From assembly GCA_036794395.1 (NCBI GenBank), contig DAIRGS010000094.1, positions 1 through 23,167 of the forward strand: a stretch of DNA of 23,167 nt, written 5' to 3'. The notes below the pieces were generated by a model. That model saw nothing but the letters and a program-made list of their open reading frames with translations. It was not told the DNA's origin and searched no databases. Position 1 is the first letter of the stretch. Each line of letters opens with the position of its first letter. Source of the DNA: DASXMX01 sp036794395. Its GTDB lineage: Bacteria > Planctomycetota > Phycisphaerae > Tepidisphaerales > Tepidisphaeraceae. Both the position numbers and the translations under genes were made by a program. This document shows positions 1 through 8,217 of this stretch, piece by piece.

Positions 1-21
1 CCCCCTCCCCACCCCTCCCCC
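1..21 (-). other. G-quadruplex-type motif (four G-runs on the minus strand)
   Basis: The plus strand has four C-runs of 5, 4, 4 and 5 bases separated by single bases (T, A, T). The minus strand therefore reads as four G-runs with one-base loops, the pattern expected of a very stable G-quadruplex, with an i-motif possible on the C strand. It lies at the window edge about 110 bases upstream of the TetR gene, so its own context cannot be seen. Folding and any regulatory role are inference. Confidence 0.5.
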
Positions 22-82
22 GGCGTACCGGTGGAGGGAGAGGACGGCCGCCTTAAGTGTCACGGACCCGTCGCCCGGTGCA

Positions 83-127
83 GAAATATTTCGTTTAATT
101 GACCGTCTGTTCCAGAATGCCTACCGT
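83..127 (+). promoter_or_regulatory. Putative promoter and operator-like palindrome upstream of the TetR gene
   Basis: A -35-like TTGACC (99-104) and a -10-like TACCGT (122-127) are separated by 17 bases. The -10 box ends seven bases before the preferred ATG at 135, so a normal transcription start would fall at or next to the start codon, giving a leaderless or nearly leaderless message. A perfect 10-base palindrome GAAATATTTC sits just upstream at 83-92 and could be a binding site for the TetR protein. The -10 match is partial and nothing here is experimental. Confidence 0.35.
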
Positions 128-134
128 CCTGCAC

Positions 135-722
135 ATGGCGCGCCCCAAAGAATTTGATCCCAGTGAAGCGATGAAGGAAGCGATGGGCGCCTTCTGGGAG
201 AACGGATACCACGCCACATCCGTCAACAATCTCCTATCGGAAATGAAGTTAAATCGCGGCAGCTTGTACGACACGTTCGGCGACAAAAAGACCCTGTTTC
301 TGGCGGCGCTGGCTGAATATGAGCGGCAGGCGCGCGTGGCTTTTGCTGAGCTTCTGGACAAGCCCGGTTCGGCCAAGGCGGCCATTCGACATTGGGCGGC
401 GGCAGCGGCGGATTTGTGTACCGGCGATGCGGGGCAGCGCGGGTGCCTCGGGCTGAAAGCAGCCGTTGAAATGGCGCCGCATGATCCCGAGGTGGCCGCG
501 TGGGTTCGCGAGGTCACGCGCGAGCGGGAATTATTGGTTGCCAAAGTGATTAAGCGTGGGCAGTCCGATGGAGAAATCAGCGATCGGCTGGATGCACGGG
601 TCGTCGCGCGGTATCTGCTGACGTGTTTGGCGGGGTTGAAAATCATGGGGGTTTCTTCGCCAAGCGCGCGGGAGGTTCGCGAAGTTGTTTCGTTGATCCT
701 GCTCGTGCTGGATAAAGCGTAA
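135..722 (+). CDS. TetR/AcrR-family transcriptional regulator
   Basis: A 195-residue one-component repressor-type protein. The N-terminus (MARPKEFDPSEAM) is typical of TetR proteins, and residues about 10-56 form the helix-turn-helix domain (GYHATSVNNLL, LNRGSLYDTFGDKKTLF). The rest is a helical ligand-binding domain that gives no clue to the ligand. I chose ATG 135 because homologous N-termini begin there; the frame stays open to an upstream start near 99, but that extension does not resemble the family. No Shine-Dalgarno sequence is visible. It lies 60 bases upstream of an RND efflux adaptor on the same strand, so it probably controls that pump and perhaps itself. Confidence 0.85.
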   Translation: MARPKEFDPSEAMKEAMGAFWENGYHATSVNNLLSEMKLNRGSLYDTFGDKKTLFLAALAEYERQARVAFAELLDKPGSAKAAIRHWAAAAADLCTGDAGQRGCLGLKAAVEMAPHDPEVAAWVREVTRERELLVAKVIKRGQSDGEISDRLDARVVARYLLTCLAGLKIMGVSSPSAREVREVVSLILLVLDKA

Positions 723-782
723 ATTCCAAGTGTTGTTGGGCTGGATCGTTACACAGTTCATAAATCTGGGTTGGAGCGTAAA

Positions 783-1967
783 TTGAGAAGTCAGACAGTC
801 AATCTATCTGTTTTGGCGAGCGGTTTTTTAGGTTTGATGGCGGCGGGTTGCAATCGCGATTCGTCGTCGGCTGCGGGCCCTCCGCAGATGCCGCCGCCAC
901 TGGTCGAAGTGGCGCAGGCAAAGACGCAGGACGTACCTGTGTACCTGGACGAGATCGGCAAATGCGCCGCAATTGAATCGGTCACGATCCGGCCGCAGGT
1001 TTCCGGACGTATCATCGAGCGACATTTCGAAGACGGGGCGGACGTAAAAAAGGGGCAACTGCTTTTCACGATCGATCCGCGTCCGTTTCAGGCGTCGTTC
1101 GATTCAGCCAAGGCGCAGTTGGCGCAGGCAAAAGCTTCGGTGAATCTGGCGAACATCCAACTGCAAATGTGGTCGGCGGTCGCGGATACGCGGGCGGTTT
1201 CCAAATCGGATTTTGATATCAAGAAGAACGCCGTGGATGTGGCCAACTCCCAGGTTGAAGCCGCGCAGGCCGCGTTGGAAACGGCGCAGGTTAATCTCGA
1301 TTACTGCTCGATTAAATCACCGATCGATGGTCGCGCGGGACAGCGTCTGATGGATGCAGGCAATGTAGTCGAAGCCAACACCGCATCGCTCCTAGTTGTG
1401 CAACGGCTGGATAAAGTGTATGCCGATTTCACTGTCACTGAGCGCGATCTGGCGGAGGTTCAGAAGCAAATGGCGGTTGGAGTCCTTCGCACACTGGTGC
1501 GGCTGCCTTCGGATTCCGTTGAATCGGCCCACGTGGGCGATCTGACATTTCTTGATAACCAGGTTCAGGACGGTACCGGGACCGTGAAGCTGCGCGCGAC
1601 CATCCCCAATCCTGATCATCATTTCTGGCCGGGCCAGTTTGCGAGCATCCGTTTGATTCTCCAGCTTCAGAAGGGCGCCGTTCTGATTCCGAATCGTGCA
1701 ACGCAGATCAGCCAACAAGGGCCCTTCGTGTATGTGGTGAAGCCCGACAAGACTGCCGAGCTGCGGCTGGTCACACTTGGGCCGCGGCAGGGCGATGAAG
1801 TGGTGATCTCCAAAGGGGTCAATGCCGGCGAGCAGGTGGTGGTCAGCGGGGCGCTAACCGTGCAGCCGGGCCATCCGGTCAATCCGACCACGCCCTCGCT
1901 TGGTGCAGTCGAAGCCAAAACACTGAACGGCGATGCGCCGACGACCACGGAGGTGACTAAGTCGTGA
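783..1967 (+). CDS. RND efflux periplasmic adaptor lipoprotein (MdtA/AcrA/MexE type)
   Basis: A 394-residue membrane-fusion protein that would link an inner-membrane RND pump to an outer-membrane channel. It has an N-terminal hydrophobic segment ending in a lipobox (LMAAGC, Cys 23), a proline-rich linker, a barrel-sandwich (lipoyl-like) half starting at VTIRPQVSGRI, a helical hairpin rich in Ala/Gln (ASFDSAKAQLAQAKASV), the second lipoyl half (CSIKSPIDGRAG) and beta-barrel and membrane-proximal domains (WPGQFASIRLIL). The start is TTG 783, preceded by GGAG at 773-776 with six-base spacing; TTG 771 is in frame but has no such site. The end overlaps the pump gene by four bases, so the two are translationally coupled. 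Substrate cannot be told from sequence. Confidence 0.9.
   Translation: MRSQTVNLSVLASGFLGLMAAGCNRDSSSAAGPPQMPPPLVEVAQAKTQDVPVYLDEIGKCAAIESVTIRPQVSGRIIERHFEDGADVKKGQLLFTIDPRPFQASFDSAKAQLAQAKASVNLANIQLQMWSAVADTRAVSKSDFDIKKNAVDVANSQVEAAQAALETAQVNLDYCSIKSPIDGRAGQRLMDAGNVVEANTASLLVVQRLDKVYADFTVTERDLAEVQKQMAVGVLRTLVRLPSDSVESAHVGDLTFLDNQVQDGTGTVKLRATIPNPDHHFWPGQFASIRLILQLQKGAVLIPNRATQISQQGPFVYVVKPDKTAELRLVTLGPRQGDEVVISKGVNAGEQVVVSGALTVQPGHPVNPTTPSLGAVEAKTLNGDAPTTTEVTKS
1949..1956 (+). promoter_or_regulatory. Strong Shine-Dalgarno deciding the GTG start of the RND pump
   Basis: GGAGGTGA lies inside the 3' end of the adaptor gene, seven bases before the GTG at 1964. It supports that GTG, rather than a later ATG, as the pump start. 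It also supports coupled translation across the GTGA overlap at 1964-1967. Confidence 0.8.
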
Positions 1968-4900
1968 ACCTCTCAGAACCTTTCATTCGTCGGCCGGTGA
2001 TGACGGCCGTACTAACGATCTCGGTGATTTTGTTCGGTTTCCTGGCGTATCAGAGTTTGCCGGTGAACGATCTGCCGGCCGTGGATTACCCGGTCATCCA
2101 GGTCGATGTGAACTATCCTGGGGCCACGCCTGAAACGATGGCGAGCAACTGCGCGACGCCGCTCGAACGGCAGTTCATGCAGATCCCCGGGCTCGAGCTG
2201 GTGACGTCCAACAGCACGCAGGGACACACGGGCTTCATTCTCCAGTTCGATCTGGATAAGAGCATCGACGGGGCGGCAACGGACGTGCAGACCGCGATCA
2301 CCCAGGCGCAGGGCCAGCTTCCAGTGGACTTGCCCAGCCCACCGACTTTTAAGAAGAACAATCCCAACGATCAGCCGATCCAATACATCGCGGTCTATAG
2401 TGACACCGCGACCGCCGGGCAAATTTACGATTACGCGAATACCCAGGCCGGCGAGCGCATGAGCATCGTGCCGGGCGTGAGCCGGGTGCTTGTTTATGGA
2501 ACCCAGTCGGCGGTGCGCATTAAGGCCGATCCCTCGGCGATGGCCATCCGCAACATCACGGTTGACGACGTTAATGCCGCGATTAAAAAGGGCACCGGAT
2601 ATACCGGCGCCGGACAGTTTGATGGCCTGAGCCGGACGCTGCTGATTCAGCCGCAGGGCCAGCTCGATCGAGCCGAGCAGTACAACGACCTGATCATCAG
2701 TCAGAAGAACGGGTCTCCCGTCTACCTGCGCGATGTCGCCAAGGCTGAGGACAGCATCCAGGATCAGCGCATCAATATGCGATTCTGGGTTCGCGGCCAG
2801 CATGTGCCGTCTGCGATCGCGGTCATCGCGGTCTTTCGCCAGGCGGGCTCAAACGCCGTGAAAGTCGCGACGGCCGTTCGAGATTTAATTCCCACGATCC
2901 AGGCGCAGCTGCCGCCGGCGGTGACGATTCGCGTTATCCACGATCAGTCTCTGACGATCGTCAACAGCGTCACCGACGTGAAAACGACGCTGTACATCGC
3001 GTTCATTCTCGTAGTGTTGGTGATCTTTGTATTCCTGGGTCGTGTGAAAGACACGCTAATCCCAGCCGTTGCTCTGCCGCTGTCACTGCTGCTGGTGTTT
3101 ATCGTGATGCGGCTTCTGGGCTACAGCCTGGACAATTTATCATTGATGGCCCTGACGCTGGCGATCGGGTTCCTGGTGGATGATGCGATCGTCTTCCTTG
3201 AGAACACCGTGCGCCTGATGGAAGAGGGCAAGGCCGCCCTTGAGGCGACGCTGCAATCGGCGCGGGAAATCAGCTTCACGATTCTGGCGATGACCATTTC
3301 GCTGGCGTCGGTGTTCATTCCGCTGGTTTTCATGACCGGTTTGATCGGCCGAATCTTCCGTGAGTTCTCGATCACGATCATCGTGGCGATTTTCGCCAGC
3401 GGCATTGTGTCGCTGACGCTTACCCCGCTGATGTGCGCCCGGCTACTGAACAATCGCGGCAAGGGCAGCACTAAGACGTGGATGGAACGTGTGGCGGGCG
3501 GCGTCGAGCATCGCGTGCTCGAACTTTATGGGCGATCACTGTGGTTCTTTTTGCGTCACCGTTGGGTGTCGGCGGTCGTCTGGTTGGTCTGTCTCTTGGG
3601 TACGATCTATCTGTTTTACGCGGTGCCTAAAGCATTTTTGCCGGTGGGTGATAGCTCGTTCGCGATGGGCGTGTTCATCGCGCAGGAGGGTTCATCTCCA
3701 GAGCAGATGCACAAGTATCAGGTTGCCGTTGAAAATGTCATACAGGCCGACCCGGCGATCGACATGACCTTCACGCTGAGCGGATTCAATCAATTCCTTG
3801 GCTCGAACCAGGGACTGATGTTGGGCTTTTTATCTGAGCCGGAGAAGCGCGATCCGATCGATGTCGTCGCAGACCGCATGGGTGGCGGGATCATGATGAA
3901 AGTGCCCGGCCTATTAGCCGGCATCAAACCGCAACCGGTGCTTTCGATCAGCACCGGTGCGACGGCAAATCTCCAAGGCCAGTTTGCGTATGCGATGTCC
4001 GGTGTGGATCCCGAACAGGTCTATGACGTTGCCCAGAAGCTTCAGGCGAAGCTGGCGGAGCGTCGGGACATGTTCATGTTCATCAACTCCGATCTCTACA
4101 ACCACACGCCGAGCCTGCGGATCGACATCCTTCGCGAGCAGGCGAAGCTCTACGGAATCTCCGAGACGCGGATCCTCGATCTGCTTCGCAACGCGTACTC
4201 ACAGAATTACGTGTATCTGATTAAACGGCCCAACGATCAGAATCAGGTCATCCTCGAGGTGAGGGACAAGGACCGGGCCGCGGCCGAAGATCTGAACCTG
4301 TTGTATATCAAGAGCGATGACGGCCAACGCGTGATCCCCCTGAATGCGGTGGCCAAATGGGACACGCAGCTTGGGCCGCAGTCGGTGAACCATATCAATC
4401 AATTCACCAGCGTAACGCTTTTCTTCAACCTGATGCCCGGCGTGCCGATCGGTGATGCCACTGGGTTCATCGAATCAACCGCCAGCCAGTTGGTCCCACT
4501 GGGAATGCGCGGCAGTCTTCAGGGCGAAGCACTTACGTTCCGGCAGACGATCACGAGCCTGACGGTGCTCATGGTGCTGGCGATTTTCGTGATGTACGTG
4601 ATTCTCGCGATTCTTTACGAGAGCTACCTGCATCCAATCACGGTTCTCTCGTCGCTGCCGGTCGCGCTCGTCGGCGGCCTGGCGACGTTGTGGGTGGCGC
4701 GATTCGTCTTCCATGCCAATGTTGATGCCAGCCTTTATGCGTTCATCGGTATGTTCATGCTGATGGGCATCGTGAAGAAGAACGGCATCATGATCGTGGA
4801 CTTCGCCCAGCAACGCGTTTCGCATGGCGTTCGCGACGATCAGGCCATTCACGATGCCAGCATGGATCGCTTCAGGCCGATCATGATGACGACCTTGGCC

Positions 4901-5206
4901 GCGTTGATGGGTGCGCTGCCCATCGCACTGGGTTTTGGCGCGGATGGCGCATCGCGGCGGCCGCTGGGCCTGGTCGTGGTGGGCGGGCTGATCGTCTCGC
5001 AGTTCATCACGCTGTATGTGACGCCCGCGATTTACCTGTATCTTCAGGATTTCCAGGAGAAGGTCCTTGATCGCACGACGTTCTTCCGCTCATCACGGAA
5101 GCAATTGGAATTGAGCGGCCTTGCACCGAGGACCGTGCTGGCTGTTAAGAGCGCCGAAGCGTTTGGCAATGGGAATGGGAACGGCGCTCATGAAGCCGGG
5201 CATTGA
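1964..5206 (+). CDS. RND (HAE1-type) multidrug efflux pump, inner-membrane subunit
   Basis: A 1080-residue proton-driven exporter of full family length. It begins MNLSEPFIRRPVMT with TM1, followed by the family signature LPAVDYPVIQVDVNYPGA and a large periplasmic porter loop. TM2-TM6 follow, including the proton-relay segment GFLVDDAIV (residues 402-410, Asp 406 and Asp 407). A second periplasmic loop and the C-terminal TM bundle (GMFMLMGIVKKNGIMIVDFA, GGLIVSQFITLYVTPAIYLY) complete it. The N-terminal signature is most like MdtB/MdtC and MexF-type pumps. Only one pump gene is present, so it would be a homotrimer, unlike MdtBC. No TolC/OprM-type gene follows; the channel must be encoded elsewhere. 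The C-terminal tail after about residue 1045 is hydrophilic and Gly/Asn-rich. Drug specificity is unknown. Confidence 0.93.
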   Translation: MNLSEPFIRRPVMTAVLTISVILFGFLAYQSLPVNDLPAVDYPVIQVDVNYPGATPETMASNCATPLERQFMQIPGLELVTSNSTQGHTGFILQFDLDKSIDGAATDVQTAITQAQGQLPVDLPSPPTFKKNNPNDQPIQYIAVYSDTATAGQIYDYANTQAGERMSIVPGVSRVLVYGTQSAVRIKADPSAMAIRNITVDDVNAAIKKGTGYTGAGQFDGLSRTLLIQPQGQLDRAEQYNDLIISQKNGSPVYLRDVAKAEDSIQDQRINMRFWVRGQHVPSAIAVIAVFRQAGSNAVKVATAVRDLIPTIQAQLPPAVTIRVIHDQSLTIVNSVTDVKTTLYIAFILVVLVIFVFLGRVKDTLIPAVALPLSLLLVFIVMRLLGYSLDNLSLMALTLAIGFLVDDAIVFLENTVRLMEEGKAALEATLQSAREISFTILAMTISLASVFIPLVFMTGLIGRIFREFSITIIVAIFASGIVSLTLTPLMCARLLNNRGKGSTKTWMERVAGGVEHRVLELYGRSLWFFLRHRWVSAVVWLVCLLGTIYLFYAVPKAFLPVGDSSFAMGVFIAQEGSSPEQMHKYQVAVENVIQADPAIDMTFTLSGFNQFLGSNQGLMLGFLSEPEKRDPIDVVADRMGGGIMMKVPGLLAGIKPQPVLSISTGATANLQGQFAYAMSGVDPEQVYDVAQKLQAKLAERRDMFMFINSDLYNHTPSLRIDILREQAKLYGISETRILDLLRNAYSQNYVYLIKRPNDQNQVILEVRDKDRAAAEDLNLLYIKSDDGQRVIPLNAVAKWDTQLGPQSVNHINQFTSVTLFFNLMPGVPIGDATGFIESTASQLVPLGMRGSLQGEALTFRQTITSLTVLMVLAIFVMYVILAILYESYLHPITVLSSLPVALVGGLATLWVARFVFHANVDASLYAFIGMFMLMGIVKKNGIMIVDFAQQRVSHGVRDDQAIHDASMDRFRPIMMTTLAALMGALPIALGFGADGASRRPLGLVVVGGLIVSQFITLYVTPAIYLYLQDFQEKVLDRTTFFRSSRKQLELSGLAPRTVLAVKSAEAFGNGNGNGAHEAGH

Positions 5207-5216
5207 TATGGCATTC

Positions 5217-5284
5217 GGCGTGGTCGCTTCAGCGACCATGTCTTTCAATCGAAAAAAAGACATGGTNNNNNNNNNNACCACGCC
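5217..5284. repeat. Long perfect palindrome between convergent genes, with ten undetermined bases in one arm
   Basis: The outer arms GGCGTGGT (5217-5224) and ACCACGCC (5277-5284) are perfect complements. So are the inner arms ACCATGTCTTT (5235-5245) and AAAGACATGGT (5256-5266), which leaves a 10-base loop. The remaining 10 bases of the left arm, CGCTTCAGCG (5225-5234), face exactly the ten Ns (5267-5276). If the Ns are CGCTGAAGCG, the arms are 29 bp each. A related copy lies at 14435-14501. Position between the convergent pump and dehydrogenase genes suggests a bidirectional terminator or 3'-end hairpin; that role is inferred. Confidence 0.8.
5267..5276. other. Run of ten undetermined bases (assembly gap)
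   Basis: Ten consecutive Ns. They lie in the right arm of the palindrome described at 5217-5284, where a strong hairpin would hinder sequencing or assembly. Ten may be a true count or a conventional gap size; the symmetry of the palindrome supports a true count. Confidence 0.95.
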
Positions 5285-5312
5285 AAGCGTGTCCTGACTA
5301 ACCCTAATGCCT

Positions 5313-6902
5313 TCAGTTCTTGATGGCGTCACGCGTTCGCTGATTGTCGATGATCCGCCAGATATGGCGGGGGTTGTCGTTGCGGAGTTCAGGAGGGAGC
5401 GCTTCCTGGGGGAAACCCTGGAAGGCAATCGGTCGGGCAAATCGTTCAATGGCCGCTGCACCGACCGACGTTGTGCGAGAGTCGGTCGTGGCGGGATAGG
5501 GGCCGCCGTGGTGCATGGCCGCACCGACTTCGACGCCGGTGGGGAAACCATTGAAGATCAGGCGTCCCACGCGTTGCTGGAGAATTTCAACCAGGTCGCT
5601 GTATTCGCGCAGGTCGGCGGGCGTGCCGTGAATGGTTGCGGTTAGATGACCTTCCATTCGACGGGCAATTTCGATCAGCTGCTGGCGCGAGGATGCCGTG
5701 ACCAGGACCGTTGATGGTCCGAAGAGTTCTTCACCAAGGCGGGCATTGGCCAGGAAGGCATCGCCGCGAGTTGTAAAGACGGTGGGGATCGCGGTAGTGG
5801 CTCCGGTCGAGGCGGCGGCTCGGGTCTGCACTCCGGAGATGCCGGAGACTTCCTTGACGCCCTTCAGGTAGGCGGCGTGAATGCCGCCATGGAGCAGTGA
5901 GCCGGGCGGGGCGGCTTCCATCAACTTGGCGACCGAGCTCGCGAAGGCCTCGGCCTGTGGGCTCTCCAGTCCCACGACAATTCCCGGCTTCGTGCAGAAC
6001 TGCCCAACACCAATCGTGACCGATGCCTTGATCCCCAACGCAATCTGCTCGCCGCGCTCGGCCAGCGCGCCCGGAAGCACGAACAGGGGGTTGGCGCTGC
6101 CCATCTCGGCATAAACCGGAATGGGCCTGGGTCGGGAAGCGGCAGCGTTGTATAGCGCCCGGCCAGCCCGAAGTGAGCCGGTAAATCCAACCGCGGTGGC
6201 GGCGGGATGCGTGACCAGCGCGATGCTCAATTCGGGCTTAGTGCCGTGCAGTAGCGAGAAGACACCCGCCGGCATCTGCGTACTTTTCGCTGCGCGGGCG
6301 ATGGCTCCGCCAACCAACTCAGAGGTTCCCGGATGCGCTGGATGGGCTTTAACCACGACCGTGCAACCGGCCGCGAGCGCCGAGGCGGTATCTCCCCCGG
6401 CCACAGAAAATGCGAGGGGAAAGTTGCTGGCCGCGAAAACGACCACCGGGCCCATCGCGATGTACATCCGCCGTACGTCGGGCTTGGGCAGGGGCTTCCG
6501 CTCGGCGTTGGGCAGGTCAATCCGGGCATCGACCCATGATCCTTCGTCGATCAGATCGGCGAACATCCGAAGCTGGCCGACTGTTCGAGCGCGTTCCCCG
6601 CGAAGGCGATCGACTCCGAGCGCGGTTTCGGCGTTAGCGCGTTCGATCAGTGTTTCGCCAAGCGACTCAATTTCAGTGCAGATTGTACGGAGGAAAGTTG
6701 CACGCTTGGCAGGTTCCACCTTTCGATACATTTCGAACCCGGCCACTGACGTGTTCATCGCGCGATCGACATCTTCAGCCGTGGCTTCGAAGTAGGACGG
6801 ATCGAGCTCGCGCCCTGTCGCAGGATCGACCGCGCGAAAGGTGGCCGCCTGTGCGGTCCTGGCCGATTCTCCGGCAATAAGCTGGGTGCCTTGTAGTTGC
6901 AT
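5313..6902 (-). CDS. 2-oxoglutarate semialdehyde dehydrogenase (aldehyde dehydrogenase family)
   Basis: A 529-residue NAD(P)-dependent aldehyde dehydrogenase that most resembles the branch oxidising 2-oxoglutarate semialdehyde to 2-oxoglutarate (EC 1.2.1.26). Visible catalytic features are Asn 160 in FAASNFPLAFSVAGGD, Lys 185 in VVVKAHPAHP, Glu 266 in YAEMGSANP and the nucleophile Cys 303 in GVGQFCTKPG. The AHPAHPGTSE and EMGSANPLFVLPGAL strings are characteristic of this subfamily rather than of succinate-semialdehyde or betaine-aldehyde enzymes. It starts 20 bases after a sugar-acid dehydratase on the same strand, so the two are probably one operon. The dehydratase would produce the semialdehyde this enzyme uses. 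No clear ribosome binding site precedes the ATG. Confidence 0.88.
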   Translation of the reverse strand: MQLQGTQLIAGESARTAQAATFRAVDPATGRELDPSYFEATAEDVDRAMNTSVAGFEMYRKVEPAKRATFLRTICTEIESLGETLIERANAETALGVDRLRGERARTVGQLRMFADLIDEGSWVDARIDLPNAERKPLPKPDVRRMYIAMGPVVVFAASNFPLAFSVAGGDTASALAAGCTVVVKAHPAHPGTSELVGGAIARAAKSTQMPAGVFSLLHGTKPELSIALVTHPAATAVGFTGSLRAGRALYNAAASRPRPIPVYAEMGSANPLFVLPGALAERGEQIALGIKASVTIGVGQFCTKPGIVVGLESPQAEAFASSVAKLMEAAPPGSLLHGGIHAAYLKGVKEVSGISGVQTRAAASTGATTAIPTVFTTRGDAFLANARLGEELFGPSTVLVTASSRQQLIEIARRMEGHLTATIHGTPADLREYSDLVEILQQRVGRLIFNGFPTGVEVGAAMHHGGPYPATTDSRTTSVGAAAIERFARPIAFQGFPQEALPPELRNDNPRHIWRIIDNQRTRDAIKN

Positions 6903-6922
6903 AGCGTTTTATCCGGTTTTGA

Positions 6923-7819
6923 TTAAGCGACCGTATTGGAGAGCGTGCCAATCGAGTCGATGGTAATGCGAATCTCATCGCCATGATCGAGCGTAAACTG
7001 ATCGGGGGGAACCACGCCAGTTCCCGTCATCAGATAACAACCAAACGGGAATGATGTTTCGCGATAGAGGTATTCCACAAGTTCCTCGGGCTCGCGCTTC
7101 ATGCGGGTGAGGTTAGTTGAGCCGGTGAATACCTGCTTGCCCGCGCGGAGAATTTCGATGCGGATTTCCGTGGTTTTGGCCAGGGGCGATTCGGCGATGT
7201 AAACCCCGGGGCCGATCGCGCAGCTCCCATCATACGATTTAGCCTGCGGGAGATAGAGGGGATTTTCCCCCTCGATATCGCGCGAGCTCATGTCATTGCC
7301 GATGGTATGGCCAATGATCTGGCCCCTGGGGCTGATAACGAGCGTGAGCTCCGGCTCCGGGACGTTCCATTTCGAATCGCGCCGGATCCGAACTGGAGCG
7401 TTTGGCCCGACCACGCGGTAGGGGGACGACTTGAAGAATAGCTCCGGTCGGGCCGCGTTGTAGACGCGGTCGTAGAAGTCCCCTCCGCCGGCGGATTTGG
7501 CTTCCTCCATGCGCGCTTCGCGGCTCCGCATATAGGTGACGCCCGCGGCCCAGACTTCCTGTGAGCCGATCGGAGCGATCGCTGAGGCTTCGTTGAATCC
7601 GGCGAACAATTCCCCCGAGTTGGATGCCTCGCGGAGCACCGCGACCAGATCGGCTGAACGAATCAGGTCGTCCCAACTTCCTCGTACCCGCCGAGCGTTG
7701 CCTTGATCTTCAACCACGGCCCCGTCTTTTGTTTGGAAGAGTCTCATGCTGGTAGCGGGCAGCGTAGTGGGCTGTGGCTCATCGAACAAGCCATCCCGGG
7801 CAATACGAAAATGGGACAT
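6923..7819 (-). CDS. Fumarylacetoacetate-hydrolase-family sugar-acid dehydratase, probably 2-dehydro-3-deoxy-pentonate dehydratase
   Basis: A 298-residue FAH-fold protein. The metal-binding pattern is visible: Glu 155 and Glu 157 in NVPEPELTLVIS and Asp 176 in IGNDMSSRDIEGENPLYLPQAKSYDG. FAH-family members that dehydrate 2-keto-3-deoxy-arabinonate or -xylonate (EC 4.2.1.141 type) share this ExE...D layout. The adjacent downstream gene encodes 2-oxoglutarate semialdehyde dehydrogenase, the enzyme that would consume the product, which favours this role over a hydrolase or hydratase. The substrate stereochemistry cannot be told. ATG 7819 is used here. An in-frame ATG at 7747 (MRLFQT) is a plausible alternative because many relatives begin there. 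Neither has a Shine-Dalgarno sequence. Confidence 0.8.
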   Translation of the reverse strand: MSHFRIARDGLFDEPQPTTLPATSMRLFQTKDGAVVEDQGNARRVRGSWDDLIRSADLVAVLREASNSGELFAGFNEASAIAPIGSQEVWAAGVTYMRSREARMEEAKSAGGGDFYDRVYNAARPELFFKSSPYRVVGPNAPVRIRRDSKWNVPEPELTLVISPRGQIIGHTIGNDMSSRDIEGENPLYLPQAKSYDGSCAIGPGVYIAESPLAKTTEIRIEILRAGKQVFTGSTNLTRMKREPEELVEYLYRETSFPFGCYLMTGTGVVPPDQFTLDHGDEIRITIDSIGTLSNTVA

Positions 7820-7847
7820 GTAGGGCCATTTGCGCCAAAGTCAAAAG

Positions 7848-7898
7848 ATTGCCGAAATGTAATATTTGGCAAAAATTGCCGATTCTATCTGTTAACAG
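7848..7898. promoter_or_regulatory. Operator-like palindromes upstream of the sugar-acid operon
   Basis: CTGTTAACAG (7889-7898) is a perfect 10-base palindrome. GGCAA-AAA-TTGCC (7868-7880) is a second, with a 3-base centre. ATTGCCGA occurs twice in direct orientation (7848-7855 and 7875-7882). This density of symmetric sites 30-80 bases upstream of a catabolic operon is typical of LacI- or GntR-type regulation, but no regulator gene is adjacent, so this is inference. Confidence 0.3.
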
Positions 7899-8211
7899 GG
7901 GTCGCGGAATCTCTCGCCCAGATTAACACGCTCGTCATAAGGTCCGATGGATACAACTAGTGCGCTCGGATTGGATTACCCAGCTTCGCTTTTGCAGGCA
8001 AAAACTGCGTTGTTCTTAGGCTTTTCCCAGTTTGGTTGGGGGTTGAGTACGGTGTAAAGTCTGAGCATCAGCCAGTGGGTGAACTCTGAGCTGCCGGGCA
8101 CTGCGACCGGAATGATTGGGTGAATCGCAGGTAGTTTTGCAAGTCGCATCGGGTCGATGCACAGGGTGCTTTCGAGCGAATCCCGTGTTTAGGCTTAGTG
8201 TGCGTCGAATG

Positions 8212-8217
8212 AAGGAG
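8212..8217 (+). promoter_or_regulatory. Ribosome binding site of the CTERM-sorted protein
   Basis: AAGGAG lies five bases before ATG 8223 and fixes the start at the signal peptide (MKLSVLAAAGALLLGAAFS). Confidence 0.8.

Noticed and set aside
2012..2803. Minus-strand 263-codon frame opposite the RND pump
   Set aside because: Low-complexity Arg/His/Gly-rich translation typical of an antisense shadow.
6121..6795. Plus-strand 224-codon frame opposite the aldehyde dehydrogenase
   Set aside because: Shadow of the catalytic domain coding strand; no start context and no motif.
7703..7960. Plus-strand 85-codon frame spanning the start of the sugar-acid dehydratase
   Set aside because: Overlaps the conserved start of the minus-strand gene and ends in non-coding sequence; no ribosome site or motif.
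8041..8160. Riboswitch in the region ahead of the CTERM-protein gene
   Set aside because: Inverted repeats are present, but I could not match a cobalamin, SAM or cyclic-di-GMP aptamer core.
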